A DNA stretch of 64,000 bases from Salinibacterium sp. NG253 (lineage in GTDB: Bacteria; Actinomycetota; Actinomycetes; Actinomycetales; Microbacteriaceae), in the NCBI RefSeq assembly GCF_015864945.1, contig NZ_JADYWF010000001.1, positions 1,178,378-1,242,377 of the forward strand, read 5' to 3'. The number at the start of each line of letters is the position of its first letter. Within the stretch, counting starts at the first letter, position 1. The position numbers were made by a program, and so were the translations under genes. This document shows, in pieces, positions 8,644 through 18,219 of the stretch. The notes under the pieces are model-generated. The model was not told the origin of the DNA and did not search any database. It saw only the letters and a list, made by a program, of their open reading frames with translations.

Positions 8644-10056
8644 TTAAGCGAGTTCGAACGCGATCGTTCCTGTCGCAATCTCAGCAGAGACGAGTCGCAC
8701 GCGCACCGTGTCGCCAGCCGAAACCGTGCCGGAGATGCGAGCCGTGATCACCGGTTCAGCAATCTGGATGACGCCACCCTCGGCGCGCTCCGAAACCACT
8801 GTTGCTTCGAACTCGTCGCCGACTCGCGGCCGCAACAGCGCCGCTTCGATCACGTCGACCGAGGCGCGGTCGAACTGCGATGCGAGCTGACTCGTGCGGC
8901 CCATGATCTTGGGTAGTTGCGGAAGAGCTTCACGCACCCATTTCGGCACTTCGCGCCCCGCGACAATCGCTTCACACGCGACAAGTACGAAGCGGTCGAC
9001 GAGTCGACGCAGCGGTGCAGTGGCGTGAGCGTAAGGCGCTGCAACGGCAGCTTGGATGGTGTCTTCGGGCAGTTCGCCGTCGAAGGGCGTGTAGCCCGCT
9101 CCACGAAACAACGAGGTGGCGGCGTGGGTCGCCGCGAGGGCGCGAGGGTCGGAGTGGTCGAGGGTGCGCAGGTACTCGCCATAGTTCTGATTCTCGGGCC
9201 ACGGGCATCCGAGGCTCGCCACTTGGCGGCGGAACTGCTCGAGCGTTTCATCATCGGGCGCGGGCATTGTGCGCAGAATGCCGACTTTGCCTTCGAGCAT
9301 GATGCGAGCGGCTTCCATGCCGGTCATGAGCGAGACGTGCGCGTTGTAGTCCTCGACGCGTAGCGACGCTCGACGCTCGATCACATACTGGCCATCAACG
9401 ACAGCCACTTCTTCGTCGGGCCGGTTGAGGCTTGCTCCCCCGCGCTGGCGTTCCAGCTCGGTGCGCAGGCGCCCAAACTCGGGCAGCAACGAGAGGGATT
9501 CGTCCGCGCGGTCGTTGTCGAGCAGCTCTTGCACTTCGACATAGTTGAACTGGCGACGGTTACGCACTTGGGCGCGCACGAGAGTTGTCGTGATGACCTC
9601 GCCCGCGGCATCCAAGTCAAAGGTCCAGACAAAAGCAGGTCGCGTCGCACCGGCGAGGAGCGAGGCGGCGTCTTCACTGATGATCGTCGGATGCAGCGGT
9701 ACCCGGTCGTCGGGACCGTACAAGGTTTGGCCACGCTTGCGAGCTTCAGCATCCACGGCTGAGCCGGGCAGCACGAAGGCGGGCACTTCTGCGATGGCGT
9801 ACATCACGCGCAGTGTTTCGCCGGTGCGTTCGAGGTAGAGCGCCTGGTCGAGATCGGTCGCGCCCTCGGGGTCAATTGTCACGAAAGGAATGGCTGTGAG
9901 GTCGAGTTCCGGCGGCTCGAATGCGGCCACTGCGGCGTTGGCTGCTTCCTCGACTTCAGCGCTGAACTCGGTGGGTAGCTTCAGCTCGACCCGCACTGCC
10001 GCGAGCGCCTGAGCCAACTCGTCGTCGGTGTCGAGCGGCCGAACGCGCGGCACCAC
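8644..10056 (-). CDS. RNB-domain ribonuclease (RNase II/R family)
   Basis: About 470 residues. The RNB catalytic core begins at LTAIPFVTIDPEGATDLDQAL, which carries the Asp cluster that binds Mg2+, and continues through GRTSQLASQFDRASVDVIEA; a short C-terminal S1/OB-like part follows. It hydrolyses RNA 3' to 5'. It lacks the two N-terminal cold-shock domains of E. coli RNase II/R, as is usual for the short actinobacterial form. Start: a TTG at 10131 would overlap pcrA, whereas GTG codons at 10056/10053 follow GGGA and sit shortly before the conserved DDELAQAL segment, so 10056 is preferred. Last gene of the GDPD-pcrA-RNB string. Confidence 0.88.
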   Translation of the reverse strand: MVPRVRPLDTDDELAQALAAVRVELKLPTEFSAEVEEAANAAVAAFEPPELDLTAIPFVTIDPEGATDLDQALYLERTGETLRVMYAIAEVPAFVLPGSAVDAEARKRGQTLYGPDDRVPLHPTIISEDAASLLAGATRPAFVWTFDLDAAGEVITTTLVRAQVRNRRQFNYVEVQELLDNDRADESLSLLPEFGRLRTELERQRGGASLNRPDEEVAVVDGQYVIERRASLRVEDYNAHVSLMTGMEAARIMLEGKVGILRTMPAPDDETLEQFRRQVASLGCPWPENQNYGEYLRTLDHSDPRALAATHAATSLFRGAGYTPFDGELPEDTIQAAVAAPYAHATAPLRRLVDRFVLVACEAIVAGREVPKWVREALPQLPKIMGRTSQLASQFDRASVDVIEAALLRPRVGDEFEATVVSERAEGGVIQIAEPVITARISGTVSAGDTVRVRLVSAEIATGTIAFELA

Positions 10057-10108
10057 GAGCCGAGGTTCCCAGTGGCGCGGCGTGCCCGACTGCGGTGTTC
10101 CTTCAGAA

Positions 10109-12514
10109 TCAAAGTTTCTCAATGGGAGCAATCTTGATCAGCAGGCGCTTGCGCCCCGCGGTGTCGAACTGAACGTCAGCGATGCTCTTAGGGCCAGCGC
10201 CCGTGACTTGATTCACGGTTCCGTCCCCAAAATCAGTGTGCCGGATGCGGTCGCCCGCCGCCAGAGTGAGGTCACCGTTGTCGCGCACGGTTGCCGTGAT
10301 GGGGCTGGCCCACTCGGTCTTGGCGCGCGGCGGTGCCGGAGGGAGTCCACCGGATGCCGCCTGCCGCAGCGAGCCGGCCCACGATCCGCCGCCACTGTTG
10401 CCGTCGCGGCGAGCGTTGAGCGCACGGGATTGGGTTCCGCCGCGCGAGTTTGCCATTCCGGGTGATTGCTTCCACTCGATAAGTTCGGTGGGAATCTCTT
10501 GCAGGTAGCGGCTCGGCATCGCCACGTTGACTTCGCCGAACTGGGCGCGGGTCATGGCCAGCGAGAGAAAGAGTCGTTTGCGGGCACGCGTGATGCCGAC
10601 ATAGAACAGTCGACGTTCTTCGGCTGGGCCGCCAGGCTCGTTGGCCGACATGCGGTGCGGCAGCAGATCTTCTTCGACACCGGTGAGGAATACCGAATCG
10701 TACTCGAGGCCCTTCGCGGTGTGCAGCGTCATGAGCGAGACGGTTCCGCTGGAGTCATCCAGATCATCGGCCGCCGCAACGAGAGACACCTCGGTGAGGA
10801 AGTCGAGCAGGGTGCCGTCGGGGTTGTTCTTGCCAAACTCCTTCGTCACCGCCACGAGCTCGTCAACGTTCTCGGCGCGAGCTTCGTCTTGCGGGTCTTG
10901 CGAGGCGCGCAGCGCCGTCAGGTACCCCGAGCGCTCTAGAAGCTCGGTCAAAATATCAGCGGGCTTGGATGTCTCCACCTTCGCCATCACTTCGTCGAGC
11001 ACCTCAGCCAGACCGACGATCGCTTTCGTGACCTTAGGGCCAAGGCCGAGTTCGGAGGCGTTGCGCATCGCATCGCGCAACGTCATTCCCCGGTCATCCG
11101 CCCACGCCTGCAGCGCAGCCTCGGTCGCCGGACCAATGCCGCGCTTCGGGGTATTCATGATGCGACGCAGAGCCAGCGGATCAGCCGGGTTCGCGACCGC
11201 AATCAGGTAGCCGAACGAATCCTTGATTTCCGCGCGCTCATAGAACTTGGTGCCACCGAGCACTCGGTACGGCAGGGCCGCCCGAATGAAAATCTCTTCC
11301 AGCGCACGGGTCTGCGAGTTAGTGCGATAGAAAACCGCCACGTCTTTATAGGCAACGCCCTGATCGTGCAGCTTCTGAATTTCATCCGCCACAAACTGGG
11401 CTTCGTCGTGGCCCGAGTAGCCGGTGAAGCCCACGATCTTGTCGCCGGCACCCACAGTCGTGAAGAGCTTCTTATCTTTGCGATCGAAGTTGTGGGAGAT
11501 GACCGCGTTGGCGGCATCCAAAATCGTCTGGGTCGAGCGGTAGTTTTGCTCAAGCAGAATCACGGTCGAGTTCGGAAAGTCGCGCTCGAATTCCACAATG
11601 TTGCGGATGTCGGCCCCGCGGAACGCATAAATCGACTGGTCACTGTCGCCGACCACGGTCAGCGACGCGGCATCCGCCTCGCTGCTGGAGCCGGCAATGA
11701 GCACGCCAGGCGAGGTCTCGAACTGCTCAGGAGCTGGCGGCCGCGTCAGCTCGCGGATGAGCGAATACTGCGCGTGGTTGGTGTCCTGATATTCGTCAAC
11801 AAGGATGTGCTTGAAGCGACGCTGGTAGGTGGCCGCGATCTGCGGGAACGCCCGGAACAGGTACACGGTCTGCCCGATGAGGTCGTCGAAGTCGAAGGCG
11901 TTGGCGTCGCTGAGGCCGCGAGTGTAGCGCCGGAAGACCTCAAGGAACTTCTTCTCTGTCGGGTCGCTCATGTTGGCATCCCGCGCGAAACCGTCGACGT
12001 CGGTTAGCTCATTCTTGAGCTGCGAAATGCGGTTCGCGGCCTTGCTGACCGTGAGGCCGAACATGTCGGCGTCGAGCTCTTTGAGAATCCGCTTGAGCAG
12101 AGCTTTGCTGTCGGCCGAGTCATAAATGGTGAAGTTCTTGGAGAACCCAAAGGCTTCAGCTTCGCGGCGCAAAATGCGTACGCAGGCGGAGTGGAAGGTC
12201 GAGATCCACATGCCCTCGGCGGTATTGCCCACGATGGCACCCACACGCTCGCGCATTTCGGCCGCAGCCTTATTGGTGAAGGTGATCGCAAGAATCTGGC
12301 TCGGCCAGGCTTCTCCCGAACGCAACAGCCCGGCAATGCGCCGCGTCAGAACGCTTGTCTTGCCCGAGCCAGCGCCCGCCACGATCAGCAGCGAGGGCCC
12401 GCGATATTCAACGGCCTCCCGTTGGCGCGGATTCAGCCCGTCGAGCAGGGGGTCGCTAATGGAATCCCCGTCGTCAGAACGGCCAGGGTCGTGAGGGTCA
12501 AGAGCAGTCGTCAT
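10109..12514 (-). CDS. pcrA: ATP-dependent DNA helicase UvrD/PcrA
   Basis: Superfamily 1A 3'-5' helicase for nucleotide excision repair and clearing of RecA or stalled polymerases. 801 residues, close to the usual length. Walker A AGAGSGKTSVLTRRI at about 47-60, motif Ia ITFTNKAAAEM, Walker B DEYQDTN, motif III VVGDSDQSIYAFRGAD, motif IV NYRST, motif V VSLMTLHTAKGLEYDSVFLTG and motif VI VGITRARKRL. The C-terminal ~60 residues (GDRIRHTDFGDGTV to IAPIEKL) form the Tudor-like domain that contacts RNA polymerase in PcrA. A 12-nt gap separates it from the upstream GDPD gene. Confidence 0.97.
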   Translation of the reverse strand: MTTALDPHDPGRSDDGDSISDPLLDGLNPRQREAVEYRGPSLLIVAGAGSGKTSVLTRRIAGLLRSGEAWPSQILAITFTNKAAAEMRERVGAIVGNTAEGMWISTFHSACVRILRREAEAFGFSKNFTIYDSADSKALLKRILKELDADMFGLTVSKAANRISQLKNELTDVDGFARDANMSDPTEKKFLEVFRRYTRGLSDANAFDFDDLIGQTVYLFRAFPQIAATYQRRFKHILVDEYQDTNHAQYSLIRELTRPPAPEQFETSPGVLIAGSSSEADAASLTVVGDSDQSIYAFRGADIRNIVEFERDFPNSTVILLEQNYRSTQTILDAANAVISHNFDRKDKKLFTTVGAGDKIVGFTGYSGHDEAQFVADEIQKLHDQGVAYKDVAVFYRTNSQTRALEEIFIRAALPYRVLGGTKFYERAEIKDSFGYLIAVANPADPLALRRIMNTPKRGIGPATEAALQAWADDRGMTLRDAMRNASELGLGPKVTKAIVGLAEVLDEVMAKVETSKPADILTELLERSGYLTALRASQDPQDEARAENVDELVAVTKEFGKNNPDGTLLDFLTEVSLVAAADDLDDSSGTVSLMTLHTAKGLEYDSVFLTGVEEDLLPHRMSANEPGGPAEERRLFYVGITRARKRLFLSLAMTRAQFGEVNVAMPSRYLQEIPTELIEWKQSPGMANSRGGTQSRALNARRDGNSGGGSWAGSLRQAASGGLPPAPPRAKTEWASPITATVRDNGDLTLAAGDRIRHTDFGDGTVNQVTGAGPKSIADVQFDTAGRKRLLIKIAPIEKL

Positions 12515-12526
12515 GGCCCCTCGACT

Positions 12527-13528
12527 CTACCCGCGCGCGCTGACGGCGAGGTCGGGTTGGTCAGCGAAGACGCCATCGAGACCGGAATCGATAAGCATCC
12601 GAAACTCCGCACGCCAATCTCCGTGTTGCTCGGGCTGCTTGCTCGAACGCAAGTTCTTCGGCAAGAAGCGGTTCTCAGCGCGCAGTGTCCAGCAGAAAAC
12701 GAGGAGCCCGGCGGCATGGGCGCGCTCAACCAGATCATTGGTGCCGGTGAGGTTGCCCGCCAGATCTTTCACCATCAGCATCTTCTTATCAACGCTGATT
12801 CCGTCGACTTCGCGGGCCAACTGCGCAAGACCGTCATCAGTGAGATGGTCGGCGTAGCTCCGCGCTTTCGCACCGAAGCGCGCAATCAAATCAGACGGCG
12901 CCCCGCTCGCCTCAAGCAAAAACACCAACTGACCTGGAACCCCACGCTCCCGGATGCGGTGCAGCACGCTCTGCTCGAATGATTCGATGATGAGATTGTC
13001 GGCCGTCGCCCACCCGCTCACGTCGCGGGCGAAAAGCTCGTCAAGCGGCAGCCCGATCGACGCGAAGTAGCTCGCATGCTTGATCTCAGCGACGATCTTC
13101 AGCGGTCGACGCTGAGCCTCCGGATGCTGGTCCACAATCTCGAGCAGGTCGCTCAAACGAAGAATGGGCGAAACATCGTTGTGGGCAGTGCTGGCCTGCC
13201 GCACCTCGGGCAAGCGTTCACGAGCGTGCAGAGTGCTGAGTTCCTCCCACGTGAAGTCTTCCGTAAACCAGCCCGTCATCGCGGTGCCGTCGATCGTCTT
13301 TGACGTGCGCCGGTCAGCAAACTCGGGATGCTCCACCACATCCGTTGTGCCCGAAATTTCGTTCTCATGGCGCAACACCAGCACGCCATCCTTCGTTGCC
13401 ACGATGTCGGGTTCGACAGCATCCGCCCCCAGGGTGAAAGCGAGTTCGTAGGCGGCTCGAGTGTGCTCTGGGCGGTATCCGCTTGCCCCGCGGTGCCCGA
13501 TCACAAGCGGGCGAATGGTGGTGCTCAT
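12527..13528 (-). CDS. Glycerophosphodiester phosphodiesterase
   Basis: Hydrolyses glycerophosphodiesters to glycerol-3-phosphate and an alcohol. 333 residues from the ATG at 13528. The GDPD signature is at the N-terminus: VIGHRGASGYRPEHT (catalytic His, Arg, Glu), then DIVATKDGVLVLRHE with the second catalytic His; the C-terminal WTLRAENRF and DGVFADQPD motifs complete the TIM barrel. No signal peptide, so probably cytoplasmic. An in-frame GTG at 13561 is rejected: TATTCT lies 7 nt before the ATG, fitting a leaderless mRNA. A link with glpD 5 kb away is possible but not shown. Confidence 0.93.
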   Translation of the reverse strand: MSTTIRPLVIGHRGASGYRPEHTRAAYELAFTLGADAVEPDIVATKDGVLVLRHENEISGTTDVVEHPEFADRRTSKTIDGTAMTGWFTEDFTWEELSTLHARERLPEVRQASTAHNDVSPILRLSDLLEIVDQHPEAQRRPLKIVAEIKHASYFASIGLPLDELFARDVSGWATADNLIIESFEQSVLHRIRERGVPGQLVFLLEASGAPSDLIARFGAKARSYADHLTDDGLAQLAREVDGISVDKKMLMVKDLAGNLTGTNDLVERAHAAGLLVFCWTLRAENRFLPKNLRSSKQPEQHGDWRAEFRMLIDSGLDGVFADQPDLAVSARG

Positions 13529-13535
13529 TGGGTCA

Positions 13536-13541
13536 AGAATA
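13536..13541 (-). promoter_or_regulatory. -10 box (TATTCT) for leaderless GDPD mRNA
   Basis: TATTCT ends 7 nt before the ATG at 13528. It lies back-to-back with the TAATAT box of the divergent DUF4190 gene, so the two promoters overlap. Confidence 0.5.
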
Positions 13542-13561
13542 TGCGTTACGCGACCAACCAC

Positions 13562-13567
13562 TAATAT
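13562..13567 (+). promoter_or_regulatory. -10 box (TAATAT) for leaderless zinc-ribbon DUF4190 mRNA
   Basis: TAATAT, a near-consensus -10, ends 6 nt before the ATG at 13574; no Shine-Dalgarno is present. Confidence 0.55.
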
Positions 13568-13573
13568 TTAGTT

Positions 13574-13894
13574 ATGCCCGAATGTTCGTCATGCGCTGCA
13601 ACAGTGCAACCGGAGTGGAAATTCTGCATTTATTGCGGAGAACCCACGTCTGCTGATGCCGCCCGCCCGGCGCCGCTGGCAGCAAAACGAACGAGTCCTT
13701 TGGCTATTCTCGCGCTCATTTTGGCCGCGATTGGCGGGCCTCCAGCCCTCATCTTTGGCCACTTGGCGCTTCGGCAGATCAAAGAGACGGGCGAACGCGG
13801 CAAGGCCATGGCGATCATTGCCACGGCGCTGGGTTATGTGTGGTTAGTCGTGTGGGCAATTCTGTTGTACTCGCTGCTCACCAATGGTCGCTAG
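13574..13894 (+). CDS. Zinc-ribbon plus DUF4190 membrane protein
   Basis: 106 residues. An N-terminal zinc ribbon with two CxxC pairs (PECSSCAA and FCIYCGEP) is followed by a DUF4190 unit of two membrane helices joined by the family's FGHLALRQIKETGERGKAMA loop. The function is unknown. Two other DUF4190 proteins in this window (36.7 and 37.8 kb) carry different N-terminal parts. The 3' end overlaps the next gene by 11 nt, suggesting coupled translation. Confidence 0.85.
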   Translation: MPECSSCAATVQPEWKFCIYCGEPTSADAARPAPLAAKRTSPLAILALILAAIGGPPALIFGHLALRQIKETGERGKAMAIIATALGYVWLVVWAILLYSLLTNGR

Positions 13895-14393
13895 GCCGCC
13901 AACGCTGAGACGCTTCCGGGAACCAACCCGGCGCCTTCCCCTGCGGTGGGGCAACTACGCCGACCGCTACTACACGGGGTTGGTGCTCATCATCGCGGGC
14001 GCCATGCACTTGCAGGGAGCCAACAACTACACGCTCATCATCTTGCTCATCGGCACCACATCGACGGTCGTCGGGTACTCGATCATGCCCGCCCAAGGGT
14101 GGCGACGGATGATCGTGGCCCTGCCAGCGGTCACCCAAATCTGGCTCATGCTCACGGGCCCGATGTCGATGTGGACCCTCGTGATCCCACTGCTGTGCTG
14201 GCTCATCGTGCGACACCGACCGCTCGTCTCGTATCTCGCGCTTGCCCTCCCGATTGCCAACGGCATCATCCTTCCGCGGTTCTATCAGGAGTACTCGCAG
14301 ATGCCTCAGGCACTCGCCATTTCTTTCGTCGTGCTCGTGGCGGCAGCCTGGCTTGCTCGGCTGATCGCTGTCAGCGCAGCCGCCCGACGCTAA
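13884..14393 (+). CDS. Conserved membrane protein of unknown function
   Basis: 169 residues with about four to five hydrophobic segments (for example TGLVLIIAGAMHL, TLIILLIGTTSTVVGYSIM, MWTLVIPLLCWLIV and ALAISFVVLVAAAWLARLIAV) after a basic N-terminus. No recognised domain. It overlaps the upstream zinc-ribbon gene by 11 nt and is probably co-transcribed with it. No signal for enzymatic function. Confidence 0.75.
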   Translation: MVARPPTLRRFREPTRRLPLRWGNYADRYYTGLVLIIAGAMHLQGANNYTLIILLIGTTSTVVGYSIMPAQGWRRMIVALPAVTQIWLMLTGPMSMWTLVIPLLCWLIVRHRPLVSYLALALPIANGIILPRFYQEYSQMPQALAISFVVLVAAAWLARLIAVSAAARR

Positions 14394-14472
14394 AACGCGG
14401 TATTTCTCAGCGAACTCCGGTAGTTTTGGGGGTGCGTCACAAACGTGTGACACCACACCAACCAGAGGAATC

Positions 14473-15276
14473 ATGGCACTCAATAACCCCGCTTTCTCCC
14501 GCGATGCTGCATTCAGCTCGCGCGGCGGAATCGCCGTCGCGAACCAGGTCTCCAACCAGCAGCTCAACGACATGTACAACCAGGAGTCGGCTCCCGCCTC
14601 CGGTGATGTCATGACCGTTGAAGACACCATCGCCAAGACTGTAGGGGCCTTCGCGCTTCTCGTCGTCGGCGCTGGCCTCAGCTGGATGCTCGTTCCCGCA
14701 TTTCCCCTTCTGTGGATCGGTGCAGGCCTCATCGGCTTCGTGCTGGCCCTCGTCAACATCTTCAAGAAGCAGCCCTCCGGCGCTCTTGTTCTGACTTACG
14801 CCGCCTTTGAAGGTCTCTTCGTCGGCGGCATCTCGCGCGTCTTCGAAAACGCGTATGGCGGAGTCGTCTCGCAGGCCGTTATCGCCACCGTCGTTGTCGT
14901 GGGCGTCACGCTCGCGCTCTTCGCGAGTGGCAAGATCCGCGCGTCGAAGAAGGCCACCAAGGTCTTTATGATTGCGATGATCGGTTACGTTGTCTTCTCG
15001 CTCGTGAACCTCGTCATGATGCTCACGGGTGCCACCGACAATGCGTTCGGCCTCCGCAGCGCTGAGATTTTCGGTATCCCCTTCGGTCTCATCTTGGGCG
15101 TGCTCGTCGTCATCATGGCCGCGTACTCGCTCGTGCTCGACTTCGACTTCATCCAGCGAGGTGCCGCCAACGGTGCACCGCGCGCCTTCGGCTGGAAGGG
15201 TGCCTTCGGCATCATGGTCACCGTCATCTGGCTCTACCTCGAACTGCTGCGCATGTTCGCCATCAGCCGCAACTAG
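14473..15276 (+). CDS. Bax inhibitor-1 / YccA family membrane protein
   Basis: 267 residues with seven predicted transmembrane helices after a soluble ~50-residue N-terminus. The family pattern is visible: EGLFVGGISRVFE near the third helix and the acidic DFDFIQRG motif before the final helices; the helix 7 end is WLYLELLRMFAISRN. Family members are proton-sensitive calcium leak channels or stress-related membrane proteins. AGAGGAATC precedes the ATG. A strong hairpin follows the stop. Confidence 0.93.
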   Translation: MALNNPAFSRDAAFSSRGGIAVANQVSNQQLNDMYNQESAPASGDVMTVEDTIAKTVGAFALLVVGAGLSWMLVPAFPLLWIGAGLIGFVLALVNIFKKQPSGALVLTYAAFEGLFVGGISRVFENAYGGVVSQAVIATVVVVGVTLALFASGKIRASKKATKVFMIAMIGYVVFSLVNLVMMLTGATDNAFGLRSAEIFGIPFGLILGVLVVIMAAYSLVLDFDFIQRGAANGAPRAFGWKGAFGIMVTVIWLYLELLRMFAISRN

Positions 15277-15296
15277 TAGCACCTCTCCGCAACAAC

Positions 15297-15339
15297 AAAG
15301 CCCCCGTCACCTCGGCAGTAGCCAGGTGACGGGGGCTTT
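15297..15339. terminator. Bidirectional terminator between the Bax-inhibitor gene and guaA
   Basis: A 16-bp perfect stem (AAAGCCCCCGTCACCT with AGGTGACGGGGGCTTT) around an 11-nt loop, with A/T runs at both feet, lies 20 nt after one stop and 12 nt after the other. It suits termination on both strands. Confidence 0.9.
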
Positions 15340-15351
15340 GTCGTTAAAGCG

Positions 15352-16943
<1,592 letters not shown>

Positions 16944-16947
<4 letters not shown>

Positions 16948-17402
16948 GCAGTTGCCTTTGCGGAGTCAGCGCCGGCCGCTTTCGCAGCAGCAGCGGATTC
17001 GAGTTGTGCGATCTTCGCCTCAACGAGGCGCGGCACCTGACGTTCGAGGAAGAACGACAGAAAAGGGATGACACCACCGAGGGCGATGTAGAGGAAACGC
17101 AAGAACGAGTAACGAGTGAGACGCCACAGGATGAAGTCTGCGGCAACGTAGAAGACGTAGAGCCAGCCGTGGACGATGAGGATGATCGTCGACACGTTGA
17201 TGCCCTGCACGAGAATCTTGGGCGTCAGCGTGAGGAAGCCCGCGGGGCCATTCAGCTCGATGTCGCCGCCCAGTCCGTAGCGAAAGATCATCATGAGGCA
17301 CAGCACAAGCAGGAAGGTTCCGGTGACGATCGACGACACCTTGTAGAACGAAAGCGTGCGACGAATGCTGGGAATATCTGAAAGCCGGGGACCGAGAGCC
17401 AT
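16944..17402 (-). CDS. DUF3817 membrane protein
   Basis: 152 residues with three to four hydrophobic helices ([58 protein letters not shown]), ending in an Ala-rich tail. It matches the DUF3817 family (YdzA-like integral membrane proteins); the [14 protein letters not shown] segment is the most characteristic. The function is unknown. In actinobacteria it is often found beside guaA, as here with a 4-nt overlap. It follows the SURF1 gene after 4 nt. Confidence 0.85.
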
Positions 17403-17406
17403 GGCT

Positions 17407-18219
17407 CTAGTCTACGGCCGCGTCAGAGGTGAGAGCTTCGCGCTCCTCTTCCCACACATCCCGCACGAGGCGGAACCAGAGGAAGACGGCGAATCCCGCG
17501 AACACTACCCATTCGACGGCGTAGAACACGTTGAGCAGGTTGAGGGAAACTTCCGTCGACGGGGGCGGAGCGTCAATCGCGACCAAGCCAGCCCGAGGTT
17601 CGAAACTGACGACGTAGCCGCCGTAGGTTCCCGCCGGAACTTCTGCCCAGAGGTTCACGAGTTCGGAAACCGCGAGAGCGCTGCGCTCCCCCTCTTCGAA
17701 GTCCGACTGCTGCGGTGACTCGGTCGGCAGCAACCGTCCGGTCAGCGTCACCGGGCCCGTCATCGTGTCCAAATCTGCGATAGCGGATGCCGCAGCATCC
17801 GCCGACTCGGCCCAGCCCAACGCGATGGCGATACTCGCACCACTCGGTTCAACTCCATGAGCGACGACCCAGTAGCCCATGCCCTCGCTGTCGTTGCTAC
17901 GGTCGGAGAGGATGACGTAGTCGCCCGCAATCAGGTCTGCCGTGAGCGTGACCGTTTGACCTGTTGTGAGGTATGACAGCGGCTCTTGAGCAGTAGCCAC
18001 CGAATCGAGTTCGACTGCTGTTTCGCTTTGCTGCTCGGTGATTTCGCCACCTTCGAGGCTGCGGCTGAGCTGCCACTGGCCAAGCGCCGCGAAACTGGCG
18101 GCAATGGCGAGGGCTAAGACGAGGGCGCCAATCCAACGCGGGCGTCGTGCGATCTCCCACATCGTCGCCGGCTCAGTGTCGGGGGCCGACTTACTCAGAG
18201 GGGAATTGCTCGTACTCAC
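17407..18219 (-). CDS. SURF1-family protein (cytochrome oxidase assembly)
   Basis: 270 residues. SURF1 topology: one helix near the N-terminus (RPRWIGALVLALAIAASFAALGQWQLSR, with the family's W-Q-L-x-R), a periplasm-side beta domain, and a C-terminal helix (FYAVEWVVFAGFAVFLWFRLV). The usual GWV-type motif appears as IALGWAESAD. It is thought to help haem insertion into cytochrome c oxidase. It overlaps glpD by 4 nt (ATGA), so it may be translationally coupled to a respiratory dehydrogenase, which makes metabolic sense. Confidence 0.9.
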   Translation of the reverse strand: MSTSNSPLSKSAPDTEPATMWEIARRPRWIGALVLALAIAASFAALGQWQLSRSLEGGEITEQQSETAVELDSVATAQEPLSYLTTGQTVTLTADLIAGDYVILSDRSNDSEGMGYWVVAHGVEPSGASIAIALGWAESADAAASAIADLDTMTGPVTLTGRLLPTESPQQSDFEEGERSALAVSELVNLWAEVPAGTYGGYVVSFEPRAGLVAIDAPPPSTEVSLNLLNVFYAVEWVVFAGFAVFLWFRLVRDVWEEEREALTSDAAVD